64,000 bases of DNA, from contig NZ_SKBU01000012.1 in assembly GCF_004337705.1 (NCBI RefSeq), positions 62,001 to 126,000 of the forward strand. The letters run 5' to 3'. The DNA is from Rubrobacter taiwanensis. GTDB lineage: Bacteria > Actinomycetota > Rubrobacteria > Rubrobacterales > Rubrobacteraceae. Position 1 is the stretch's first letter, and each line of letters opens with the position of its first letter. Positions 25,099 through 32,418 of the stretch are shown here, in pieces. The notes under the pieces were generated by a model, which did no database searches, had not been told where the DNA came from, and saw only the letters and a program-made list of their open reading frames with translations. The position numbers and the translations under genes were made by a program.

Positions 25099-26707
25099 GT
25101 GGTTGCAGCAGACCCTCTATACGCTCCACCTCCTCCACGACCGCCTCTGCGCTGCGGCGGCGCTCTTCGGGCGGGGTGTCTTCCCGGCTCAGCACCAGCT
25201 CTACCTCGCCCCGGATCACGGTCACCGGCCCGCGCAGGTCGTGGGCCAGATTACGCACCCGCTCTGTGCAGGAGCGCTCCAGCGTCCGGAGTTCGGCGGC
25301 GAGGACGGCCCCGCCCGCCAGCGCGCCGGCGGCCGCTCCGAGGAGGACGAGGGCCCCGCCCAGAACCAGCTCTCCGGTCGCGATCTCAATCTCTTCCCGG
25401 GATGCGAGATCCTCGAGCCAGAGCGCGCCGGCTGCGGCGAGCCCGAGCACCGGCGGGATCAGGCAGGCCGTTACGAGCTTCATTCCGGCGAGCCGGCGGC
25501 CCCGCAGCTCGCCGAAGACTCGCAGGGCGGCTATCTCGGCGACCGCTGCTATGACGATGCGCGCTCCGAAGAGCGCGAAGACACCGCCGGTCTGCCACAG
25601 CAGGCCGGCGAGCGCCGGGCCCAGAGCCTCGCCGGCCGTCTGCGAGGTGTCCAGAGCGCCGAGGCGCCGCCCACTCCGCCGGGGATCTCTGGCCGCTATC
25701 TCCGCCACCGCCGAGGCCCAGGCGGGCCGGAAGGCGGCCTTGCCGGAATCGTCCACCGAGCGGGCGGCGGCGAACCCGAGGAAGGTGGGGCTGATCAGGT
25801 ACAGCACTGAGGAGCCGATGTTGGCTGCAGAGCGCCAGGCTATACCGATCAGACGCCCCTTGCGGTCCACGAGCATCCCGAAGACCGGCCCGGAGACCAG
25901 GAACACGGCCGCCGAGAGGCTGTAGATTGCCCCGGCCTGGACCTCGCTCAGACCTGCGTACTCGGTGGCCAGGATGGGGAAGAGTCCATGCACCATGTAG
26001 GCGCTGGCGGCCACGAGCATCCCCACCGATGCCGGGCCGCCCAGCTCCCGCAGCAGGGAGAGGGTCCCACCCTTGACCGGCACGTCCTCCCGCGCCTCGG
26101 CCGACCCCTCCAGATCTTCCGGTGCGCTCTTCCTGGCCACCTCCTCGTCGGAGACCTCGCGCAGACCGAGCCAGGCGGCGGCCGTGGGGAGTACGGAGAG
26201 GGCGAGCACGGTCAGAAAGAGCGTCTGGTAGCCGGCCGCCGCGATGATGAGCCCGGCCAGGGCGGCCCCGGCGACGCCGCCGACGTGCTTGGCGCTGGAG
26301 TACCAGCTGTAAACGGTCCCGACGCGGGCCTGCGCCTCGCGCGCGATTACGCCGAGCGAGGCCACATCCCGGCCGGCGGCGCTCGCTCCCTGCAGCAGCC
26401 GCACGAGCAGCAGGCCCAGGAACCCGCCCGCGGCGAGCAGGATGGCCGCGGCCGCCACCCGGCAGAACGCCCCGAGCATGTAGACGGCACGGACCCCTAT
26501 CCTGTCCGAGAGCCAGCCGGCGGCCGGTTTGAGCGGGAGCACGAAGACCGTGCGCAGGCTGATGAGGATCCCCACCTCCGCGACCGAGAGCCCGAGGGCT
26601 ATTGCGTACAGCGGCAGTCCGAAGCTGACCATCCCGAACGCCAGCCGCCCGAGCAGCCCCTCGGCGACGACCGTGGCGAGCGCGACCCGGGGGTTGCGGG
26701 ATCTCAC
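25073..26707 (-). CDS. MFS transporter fused to a C-terminal HisKA phosphoacceptor domain
   Basis: A 544-residue protein. Residues 1-410 form a 12-helix MFS carrier with a loop 2-3 motif (GWLSDRIGVRAVYMLG). Two further membrane helices (about 413-430 and 442-465) lead to a C-terminal cytoplasmic segment. That segment carries a histidine-kinase H-box, NLAHDLRGPVTVI, with H489, followed by the second HisKA helix (SAEAVVEEVERIEGLL). The protein ends at 544; no HATPase domain follows, and the DNA beyond is the convergent receiver gene. A carrier-receptor that is phosphorylated or dephosphorylated in trans is the best reading. It is the last gene of the ATP-grasp operon; ATG 26707 overlaps the previous stop by four bases. 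Confidence 0.85.
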   Translation of the reverse strand: MRSRNPRVALATVVAEGLLGRLAFGMVSFGLPLYAIALGLSVAEVGILISLRTVFVLPLKPAAGWLSDRIGVRAVYMLGAFCRVAAAAILLAAGGFLGLLLVRLLQGASAAGRDVASLGVIAREAQARVGTVYSWYSSAKHVGGVAGAALAGLIIAAAGYQTLFLTVLALSVLPTAAAWLGLREVSDEEVARKSAPEDLEGSAEAREDVPVKGGTLSLLRELGGPASVGMLVAASAYMVHGLFPILATEYAGLSEVQAGAIYSLSAAVFLVSGPVFGMLVDRKGRLIGIAWRSAANIGSSVLYLISPTFLGFAAARSVDDSGKAAFRPAWASAVAEIAARDPRRSGRRLGALDTSQTAGEALGPALAGLLWQTGGVFALFGARIVIAAVAEIAALRVFGELRGRRLAGMKLVTACLIPPVLGLAAAGALWLEDLASREEIEIATGELVLGGALVLLGAAAGALAGGAVLAAELRTLERSCTERVRNLAHDLRGPVTVIRGEVELVLSREDTPPEERRRSAEAVVEEVERIEGLLQPPNRPSEER

Positions 26708-27540
26708 GGCAGCGCTCCCTCTATCTCGGCCAGCAGGACCGGGACCGCCTCCGGGAAACCCCGGTATCCTGGGAACGGGTTGGCGTCTATGATGAACGGC
26801 TGCCCGCTCTCGAAGCGCAGGTCCACGCCGAAGAGCCGGAGACCCAGAGCCTCTCCGGCGGCGAGCACGACCTCTTGCGTGCCGCCGCTCAGCTCCACCG
26901 GCTCTATCTCGTCCGCCGCGTAGCTGGCGGGGGTGAATCTCTTGGTGCCGGCGAAGATGCGCCCGCCGGCCACATACGCCTTCACGTCGGGCTCATCGCC
27001 CCCGATCCGACGCTGCACCAGCCGTGTTCCATCATCCACGATGCAGGAGCCGGCCGGCATCTTCGTCCCGGCCGGCTCCCGGAGTGCGGACTTGAGGTCC
27101 GGGTGCGCCGCTACGCCCCTTCCGTGCACCCCGCGGACCGGCTTGACGATCCAGCCGCCGGGGGAGTCCGGGATTCGGCCGTCGGATCCCGGCACGAAGA
27201 GATGTGTCTCGGGGACCGGCAGGCCCGCGGCCGCCAGGCGGGCGATCGTGGCCGCCTTGTCGTGGGCCCGGAGCGTGAACCGCGCGCCGTTCAGGAAGCG
27301 GGTGCCGGAGGCTTCTGCAACCACGGCCCGGGAGAGGGCGAGCGTCGTTGCCGACTTGAGCAGCGCGAGGTCCGGGCGGCGCTCTTCCCGCGGGTCCGCG
27401 AGCTCGTGCTCCGGAACCCGGACGGTGGCGCGCGCTCCGGCGGCCTCCAGCCGGTCGAGCAGCGCCCGCATCACGGGGTTGACGGCCGCAGCTCCGTTTC
27501 GGGCCTCGACCCAGAGCTCGATTCGCCGCCCCCGCAGCAT
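26704..27540 (-). CDS. RimK-like ATP-grasp ligase (third of three)
   Basis: A 278-residue ATP-grasp protein. The layout is an N-terminal preATP-grasp region, NGARFTLRAHDKAATIARLA (RimK-type linker), a nucleotide-binding lysine and glycine loop WIVKPVRGVHGRGVAA, and metal ligands near the end in FIIDANPFPGYRG (D-x-N). Family members join a carboxylate to an amine or amino acid using ATP; a few phosphorylate polyols. It shares the terminal N-x-FPGY motif with its two neighbours, so all three are paralogues. ATG 27540 overlaps the previous stop by one base. The substrate is unknown. Confidence 0.85.
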   Translation of the reverse strand: MLRGRRIELWVEARNGAAAVNPVMRALLDRLEAAGARATVRVPEHELADPREERRPDLALLKSATTLALSRAVVAEASGTRFLNGARFTLRAHDKAATIARLAAAGLPVPETHLFVPGSDGRIPDSPGGWIVKPVRGVHGRGVAAHPDLKSALREPAGTKMPAGSCIVDDGTRLVQRRIGGDEPDVKAYVAGGRIFAGTKRFTPASYAADEIEPVELSGGTQEVVLAAGEALGLRLFGVDLRFESGQPFIIDANPFPGYRGFPEAVPVLLAEIEGALP

Positions 27541-28721
27541 CAGAGCGCCGCCTCCTCCGCGGCGCGCTCGTGGTAGCTTCGGCAGATAAGCCGGGCCAGC
27601 TCGTCCTGCGGGGCCAGGGTGCTCACGGTGGAGAGCACCTCGGCCGGGCCCAGCAGCTCCAGCTCCCGCTGGAGGTTCACGGCCTGCGGGTCGGATGGAT
27701 CGGCGTATGAGAGGGCGGCGGCCGCAGCGGTCGCGAGCGCGGAAGGCTCAATGCCGGCGGCCCGGCAGGCGATGGCGGGACCGATCAGCCGGTCGTCAGC
27801 GGCCAGCTTGCGCCGGGGTTCCCGCGCCACCCGCACTACGGGATCGGCCAGGGCTGGATCGGTGTAGCGGTCCAGGATCCAGCCCGGCGGGCGGGACGGA
27901 ACGGGAACGGGCCTGCAGTATATCTCAAGGTATGCCTCGAAGGCCCGCCGGGCCTCGGCCACTATCTCGCTCACGGCAGCCCGGATTCCGGGGCGGCTCA
28001 TGGCCTCGTGCAGCGTCCGGCATCCGGCGTGCCAGCCCAGATAGGCTGCGGCCGCGTGGCCGGCGTTGAAGATCCAGAGCTTCTCGATTATGCGGTCGTC
28101 GAACGCGCGCACCGGAGACAGGCCGGGGATCGAGCCGTCGAGCGGCGGGACGCCGGGGACGAGCGAGGCGGCGTCCACGTAGCACTCCTCCACGGCGTCC
28201 GCCTCGAAGCGGATGCCATCTTCCGCCACCGCGCGGCGGGAGACGGCGCGCCAGACGGCCGCGCCGCCGATCCCGAGCCGGACCCCGATCTCGCCGGCGA
28301 GCTGCGGGTGGGCTTCCAGCAGGCCGAGGGTCAGGAGCTCCGGGGCGCGCCGGTGGTTCTCGAAGGTGATCACGTTCGCCGGAGCTGAGGACTCCTCCAG
28401 CCGTTCGCCGAGCAGCGGGGCGAGCATCCGGCCCGCCGCCGCCAGCGACGACGGCCCGACCGAGGTGGCGAAGAGATCCGCGCCGGCGGCTGCGGCGAGC
28501 AGTTCCGGGTCCTCGGGCGAGATCGCCCGTACTCTGCCGACCCAGCGGTCCGGCGCGCCCGTAACGCGGAGCCACAGGCCGCCGCCCGCGTTTATAGCGT
28601 CCCGCACCTCTCGGTTGCGGCAGATCAGGAGCGTTTCCCAGCCCGCCGCGCTCAGCAGCGGGGCTACGAAGCCGCCGGCCACCCGGCCCGCACCGGCGAT
28701 CAGACACCGGGGCGCGCTCAC
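27540..28721 (-). CDS. Mannitol-1-phosphate 5-dehydrogenase-like polyol dehydrogenase
   Basis: A 393-residue NAD(P)-dependent enzyme of the long-chain secondary-alcohol dehydrogenase family. A Rossmann glycine loop (IAGAGRVAGGFVAPLL) is at residues 8-23. The catalytic K-x4-N-x2-H set is intact at K214, N219 and H222 (EKLWIFNAGH). The ENHRRAPELL segment also fits MtlD. Substrate could be a hexitol phosphate, a uronate or another polyol. GTG 28721 overlaps the previous stop by four bases. It lies between ATP-grasp genes, which is not a usual mtlD setting; no PTS genes are present. Confidence 0.82.
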   Translation of the reverse strand: MSAPRCLIAGAGRVAGGFVAPLLSAAGWETLLICRNREVRDAINAGGGLWLRVTGAPDRWVGRVRAISPEDPELLAAAAGADLFATSVGPSSLAAAGRMLAPLLGERLEESSAPANVITFENHRRAPELLTLGLLEAHPQLAGEIGVRLGIGGAAVWRAVSRRAVAEDGIRFEADAVEECYVDAASLVPGVPPLDGSIPGLSPVRAFDDRIIEKLWIFNAGHAAAAYLGWHAGCRTLHEAMSRPGIRAAVSEIVAEARRAFEAYLEIYCRPVPVPSRPPGWILDRYTDPALADPVVRVAREPRRKLAADDRLIGPAIACRAAGIEPSALATAAAAALSYADPSDPQAVNLQRELELLGPAEVLSTVSTLAPQDELARLICRSYHERAAEEAAL

Positions 28722-29536
28722 CGGAGCCCCTCCGCTACCCGCGAGATCTCGGCCGCCAGCGCCTCCGCGGCGCCCTCCGCGCCCTTGTAGCCGGGGAAGG
28801 CGTTCACGTCTACCAGCCACCACCCGGCGCTGCTGCGGACGAAGTCGCAGCCGAAGCAGGTGAGGCCGAGCAGCTTCCCGGCCGCTCTCGCAGCTGCGGC
28901 GGCCTCTTCCGGCAGTTCGGCGGGGCGACCCAGCTTCTCCTCGTAGGTCTCCGCCGGGAACGGCCGCTCCACGGCGGCCATCCACTCCCCGGCCGCGAAC
29001 ACCTTCAGGTCGTCTCCGGCGTGCTCTACCCACTCCATGATCAGGTACGGCCCCGCCGGGAGACGGGGGAGCAGCTCCGGCAGTTCTCCTGCCGCGGCCC
29101 TCCACAGGCCCCGCCCGCGCGAGCCCCGGGCGGCCTTCACCACGAGCGGCCGGCCGGCAAGCTCCTCCAGACCGGGCGGCGTCCCCGATCCCAGCCACGC
29201 CAGGCGAGCGGGCGCGATCGGGAGCCCCGCTCGCTGCAAGATCGCGGCGCTCGCCAGCCTGTCCTGCGCCAGCCGGGTGGCCTCGCTGCCGTTGAGGCTC
29301 GGGATGCCCCAGGCTTCAACTGCTGCAGCCAGGTGTAGGGCGGCGGCCGATCCGGACTTCAGCACGACCATATCCCAGGGCGGGCGGACATCCAGCCGGT
29401 AGGGTCCGGTCTCGGCGTGGACGAGGCTCACTTCGGCGCCCGCCTCCCGCAGCATGGGTATCAGGCGGTCTGAGATTGCGCCCCGGTGGCCGGGAGGGTG
29501 GCGGCGCTCGATGAAACCCACGCGCAGGCCGTTCAT
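28718..29536 (-). CDS. RimK-like ATP-grasp ligase (second of three)
   Basis: A 272-residue ATP-grasp protein. It contains LNGSEATRLAQDRLASAAIL, the nucleotide-binding VVKAARGSRGRGLWRA, and the metal-binding terminal motif WLVDVNAFPGYKG (D-x-N). FDFVRS-like GCDFVRSSAG precedes it, as in other RimK-type ligases. ATG 29536 overlaps the preceding stop (ATGA), with GAGGAAG upstream. Its substrate is unknown, but it is most similar in layout to its two paralogues in the same operon. Confidence 0.85.
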   Translation of the reverse strand: MNGLRVGFIERRHPPGHRGAISDRLIPMLREAGAEVSLVHAETGPYRLDVRPPWDMVVLKSGSAAALHLAAAVEAWGIPSLNGSEATRLAQDRLASAAILQRAGLPIAPARLAWLGSGTPPGLEELAGRPLVVKAARGSRGRGLWRAAAGELPELLPRLPAGPYLIMEWVEHAGDDLKVFAAGEWMAAVERPFPAETYEEKLGRPAELPEEAAAAARAAGKLLGLTCFGCDFVRSSAGWWLVDVNAFPGYKGAEGAAEALAAEISRVAEGLR

Positions 29537-30432
29537 GAGGGCTTCCTCACGATGGAGTGCATGCCGCTCCGGCCCGCCCGGCGGGCGACGGCCTCTATCT
29601 GCACCAGGGCGAGGACGTGGCGGGCGATGGCTTCCCCCGCCCTCGGGACCGCCGAGTAGGTGGGGAAATCGTTGACCTCGATTACGTACGGACCGTCCGG
29701 GGTCATCGCCACGTCCACGCCCCAGAGCTCCAGCTTGCAGGCCCGCCCGCACGTCAGCGCGATGTCCCGCAGCCGGGCGTCGAGCTCGACGATTTCGGCC
29801 CCCTTCGTCTCCTTGAAGACGGCGGGACCCGGCTCTGGGAAGCTGACCGGCGAGGGCTTGCGCACGGCCCAGGTCTGAGAGCCCACCCCGTAGAGCTTGA
29901 GATCCCAGCCGTCGGTCTCCAGATACTCCTGTGCCAGGTACAGAGACCGGCTGCGCTCCAGCGGCGGCAGGAGGTCCACGTCCTCCGGCCGGGTCAAAAG
30001 GGCGAGCCCCCGTGCTCCGTCGCCGTCGAACGGTTTGACGACCAGCGGGAACCGCTTGCGGGGCACGCTGCGGAAGACCGCGGCGTCGGCGGCGAACCAG
30101 GTCTTCGGCAGCGGCAGGCCGTGCTCCAGCAGCACGGCCTGCATGGCGATCTTGTTCCGTACAAGCTCTATGGCACGAGGGCTGTTGATCGCCACCACCC
30201 CCAGCGCTGCGGCTGCGGCGAGCAGTCCGAGCCCGGCGAGGTCGCGCCCCCGGCTCAAGACCGCGTCCCAGGGCGGGGCTTCGGCCGGTATGTCGAAGAG
30301 CCGGTTCGAGTCCGGTACGACGAGCGGGACCTCGCACCCGGCTGCTTCAAGAGCTGCCCGGGCTTCGCGGAGAGCCCGGTTTTTCAGGTGCCGCCGCTCG
30401 GCCAGGATCGCTACCGTCGGACCGGCCTTCAC
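29533..30432 (-). CDS. RimK-like ATP-grasp ligase (first of three)
   Basis: A 299-residue ATP-grasp protein closest of the three to RimK/LysX types. It has NSPRAIELVRNKIAMQAVLL followed by GLPLPKTW, the nucleotide-binding VVKPFDGDGARGLALL, and metal ligands E-x-N in YVIEVNDFPTYSAVP. No LysW-type carrier protein gene is nearby, so lysine or arginine biosynthesis is unlikely. The GTG start at 30432 overlaps the receiver stop by four bases. Confidence 0.87.
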   Translation of the reverse strand: MKAGPTVAILAERRHLKNRALREARAALEAAGCEVPLVVPDSNRLFDIPAEAPPWDAVLSRGRDLAGLGLLAAAAALGVVAINSPRAIELVRNKIAMQAVLLEHGLPLPKTWFAADAAVFRSVPRKRFPLVVKPFDGDGARGLALLTRPEDVDLLPPLERSRSLYLAQEYLETDGWDLKLYGVGSQTWAVRKPSPVSFPEPGPAVFKETKGAEIVELDARLRDIALTCGRACKLELWGVDVAMTPDGPYVIEVNDFPTYSAVPRAGEAIARHVLALVQIEAVARRAGRSGMHSIVRKPS

Positions 30433-30830
30433 GGCTTACGCCCCGCCTGGGCCCCGGAACGGCGCAGCAGCGCCCGTACCCGGGCCTCGAACTCCAGGAA
30501 GCTGAACGGCTTGGTCAGGTAGTCGTCGGCGCCCAGATCCAGTCCCCGCGCCTTGTCCACGTCGGAGTCGCGGCCGCTCAGAAGCATCACCGGTATGTCG
30601 CTGGACTCCCGGATCCGGCGCAACACCTCCCAGCCGGAGACGTCCGGCATGACCACGTCCAGGATTACGAGATCCGGCTCCGAATCTCCAAGGCGCGAGA
30701 GACCCTCCAGCCCCGAGGTGGCGGTCTGCACCTCCAGGCCGTTCTTGCTGAGGGCGAGCCGGGCCAGCGCCAGCAGCCGCTCGTCGTCTATCACCAGGAC
30801 TCGCTGCCCGCCGGGATTATGGGGATCCAT
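30429..30830 (-). CDS. Single-domain response regulator (receiver only), first gene of the ATP-grasp operon
   Basis: A 133-residue receiver with acidic pair D15-D16, phosphoacceptor D58 (VILDVVMP) and K108 (YLTKPFSF). It has only a short basic tail and no output domain. ATG 30830 has GGGAGGT just upstream (the frame also permits a start six bases earlier). It heads a six-gene overlapping operon that ends with the MFS-HisKA fusion, which makes the two a natural phosphotransfer pair. Confidence 0.92.
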   Translation of the reverse strand: MDPHNPGGQRVLVIDDERLLALARLALSKNGLEVQTATSGLEGLSRLGDSEPDLVILDVVMPDVSGWEVLRRIRESSDIPVMLLSGRDSDVDKARGLDLGADDYLTKPFSFLEFEARVRALLRRSGAQAGRKP

Positions 30831-31148
30831 CGGCAACCTCCCGTGGATGCCCCGGCGGGTGGAAGCGGGTGCTCACCCCGGAGCACGTCTCGAACCTGCT
30901 GCCCATCTTCACCGCCTCCATGGTCTTCGCGCTTTTAACCTGCATTTAACAAATGCGCGATTTCGGGTTTGTGATACACCGGCCGGGCGGATTTTTGCAT
31001 CCCGGGGCGGTTCCGGTTAACACAGATTTAATTCAGGGTTTACGTTGATGAAACTAAATCCGGAATCCTATGCCTTATCATCCGGCTGGTGAAGCGGCAC
31101 GCGTGTCCTCAAGGGTTTTGAGTTGTCTCTGAGAAAGGAGCTGGCGGG
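30831..31148. promoter_or_regulatory. Divergent control region with two sets of Pho-box-like repeats
   Basis: This 318-bp region separates the ATP-grasp operon from pstS. Two TTTAAC repeats 11 bp apart lie at 30934-30951. Three more repeats at exact 11-bp period lie at 31017-31044 (TTAACA, TTAATT, TTTACG). Period-11 TT(A/T)ACA-type repeats are the classical PhoP/PhoB recognition pattern. The second set is correctly placed to activate pstS, 105-130 bp before its start. The first set is nearer the receiver gene (about 105 bp) and could act on it. Positions 30860-30949 also read on the plus strand as a 29-codon open tail that may be gene debris. Confidence 0.7.
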
Positions 31149-32279
31149 TTGAGTCGGATTGCGCGGTGGAGGTTGCTGGCCGCCGGGCTGGCTTTGTCGC
31201 TGTTCGTTGTGGCCTGTGGTCCCACGGTGGAGGAGCAGGCCGGAAGGGAGGGGCAGCCGGACGGCGGCGAGGCTCAGAGCGGCGATGTGGAGCCGGCCCG
31301 GAGCATAGACGGGGCCGGGGCCACCTTTCCCGCTCCGCTCTACAGCGAGGTCTTCTCGGCGCTCGCCGAGCAGGAGGGCATCCAGGTAAATTACCAGTCC
31401 ATCGGCTCCGGGGGTGGCATCGAGCAGTTCACCAACCGCACGGTGGACTTCGGGGCCTCGGACGCGCCGATGACCGACGAGCAGATCCAGCAGGCCGGCG
31501 GCGATGTGCTGCACGTGGCCACGGTCGGTGGCGCGGTGGTGCCGACCTACAACCTCCCTGGGGTCGAGGAGCTGAACCTGACGGGCGAGGTACTGGCGGA
31601 CATCTTTCTGGGCAACGTCACGCGGTGGAACGATCCGGCGATAGCGGAGCTCAACCCGGATGCGGACCTGCCGGACGAGCCGATCCAGGTCGTCCACCGT
31701 TCCGACGGCTCGGGGACCACGTTCATCTTCGTGGAGTACCTCTCGGCGGTGAGTGAGGAGTGGGCTGATGAGGTCGGTTCCGGCACCGAGGTTGCCTGGC
31801 CGACGGGCAGCGGGGCTTCGGGCAACGAGGGTGTTGCGGCCCAGGTCTCGCAGACGCCGTACTCCATCGGCTACAACGAGCTCGCCTACGCTACGGAGAA
31901 CGACATCCCGTACGCCCGGCTCGCGGACGATCCGGAAGGGCCGTTCGTGGAGGCCAACATAGACACGGCGAGCGCGGCGATCGCAGCCGCCGAGGTCCCG
32001 GATGACCTGCGGGTCTCCATCTCCGGCCTGAACGTCACCGAGGGGCCGGAGGGCCAGGAGGCGTACCCGATCACGGGCCTGACCTGGCTGCTCATCCGGC
32101 AGGAGATGGACGATCTGGCGACCTGCAAGGCCGTGGCCCAGGCGGCCTGGTTCGCCACGCACGAGGGCCAGGAGTTCGCTCCGCCGGACTACGTACCGAT
32201 CGGCGGCCGGACCCTGGAGATCGGCGAGGAGTTTATTCGCAGCATGGAGGCTCAGGGACAGCCGTGCTACGAGGAGTAA
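31149..32279 (+). CDS. pstS: Phosphate ABC transporter substrate-binding lipoprotein PstS
   Basis: A 376-residue phosphate-binding protein. The signal peptide ends in a lipobox with C23 (LFVVACGP). The PstS signatures are IDGAGATFPAPLYSE, YQSIGSGGGIEQFT, FGASDAPMTD and VHRSDGSGTTFIFVEYL, which holds phosphate ligands. The TTG at 31149 follows AAAGGAG with eight bases of spacing. It is the first gene of pstSCAB-phoU and is preceded by Pho-box-like repeats. A hairpin separates it from pstC. Confidence 0.96.
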   Translation: MSRIARWRLLAAGLALSLFVVACGPTVEEQAGREGQPDGGEAQSGDVEPARSIDGAGATFPAPLYSEVFSALAEQEGIQVNYQSIGSGGGIEQFTNRTVDFGASDAPMTDEQIQQAGGDVLHVATVGGAVVPTYNLPGVEELNLTGEVLADIFLGNVTRWNDPAIAELNPDADLPDEPIQVVHRSDGSGTTFIFVEYLSAVSEEWADEVGSGTEVAWPTGSGASGNEGVAAQVSQTPYSIGYNELAYATENDIPYARLADDPEGPFVEANIDTASAAIAAAEVPDDLRVSISGLNVTEGPEGQEAYPITGLTWLLIRQEMDDLATCKAVAQAAWFATHEGQEFAPPDYVPIGGRTLEIGEEFIRSMEAQGQPCYEE

Positions 32280-32319
32280 GCGTATCTCGGGGCCCGGCGT
32301 GGGGCATAAGTACGGCAGA

Positions 32320-32343
32320 GAGGGAGCCTTCAGCGGCTCCCTC
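32320..32343 (+). promoter_or_regulatory. Intercistronic hairpin between pstS and pstC
   Basis: GAGGGAGCC and GGCTCCCTC form a perfect 9-bp stem with a six-base loop, 41 bases after the pstS stop. No T-run follows, so it is more likely an attenuating or 3-prime-protecting structure that raises PstS output over the permease genes than a full terminator. Confidence 0.6.
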
Positions 32344-32418
32344 CGCCGCGTCTTTCGGAGGCGGAGGGGCTCACGGGCAGATGTGGAGAGAAGACTGCCG
32401 GAGGGAGGGACGAGGCTG

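Noticed and set aside
27540-28721. Annotation as mtlD of a mannitol catabolic operon.
   Set aside because: The family fits, but there is no mannitol PTS or regulator, and the neighbours are ATP-grasp ligases. The substrate is left open.
30429-30830. The possibility that the receiver is the phoB/phoP partner of the pst operon.
   Set aside because: It has no DNA-binding domain, is divergently transcribed, and is translationally coupled to the ATP-grasp genes instead.
30860-30949. A plus-strand open stretch reading WKRVLTPEHVSNLLPIFTAS and on to a stop, like the end of a membrane protein.
   Set aside because: It has no start codon, no ribosome binding site and no upstream portion. It may be gene debris, but it cannot be told from chance in GC-rich DNA.
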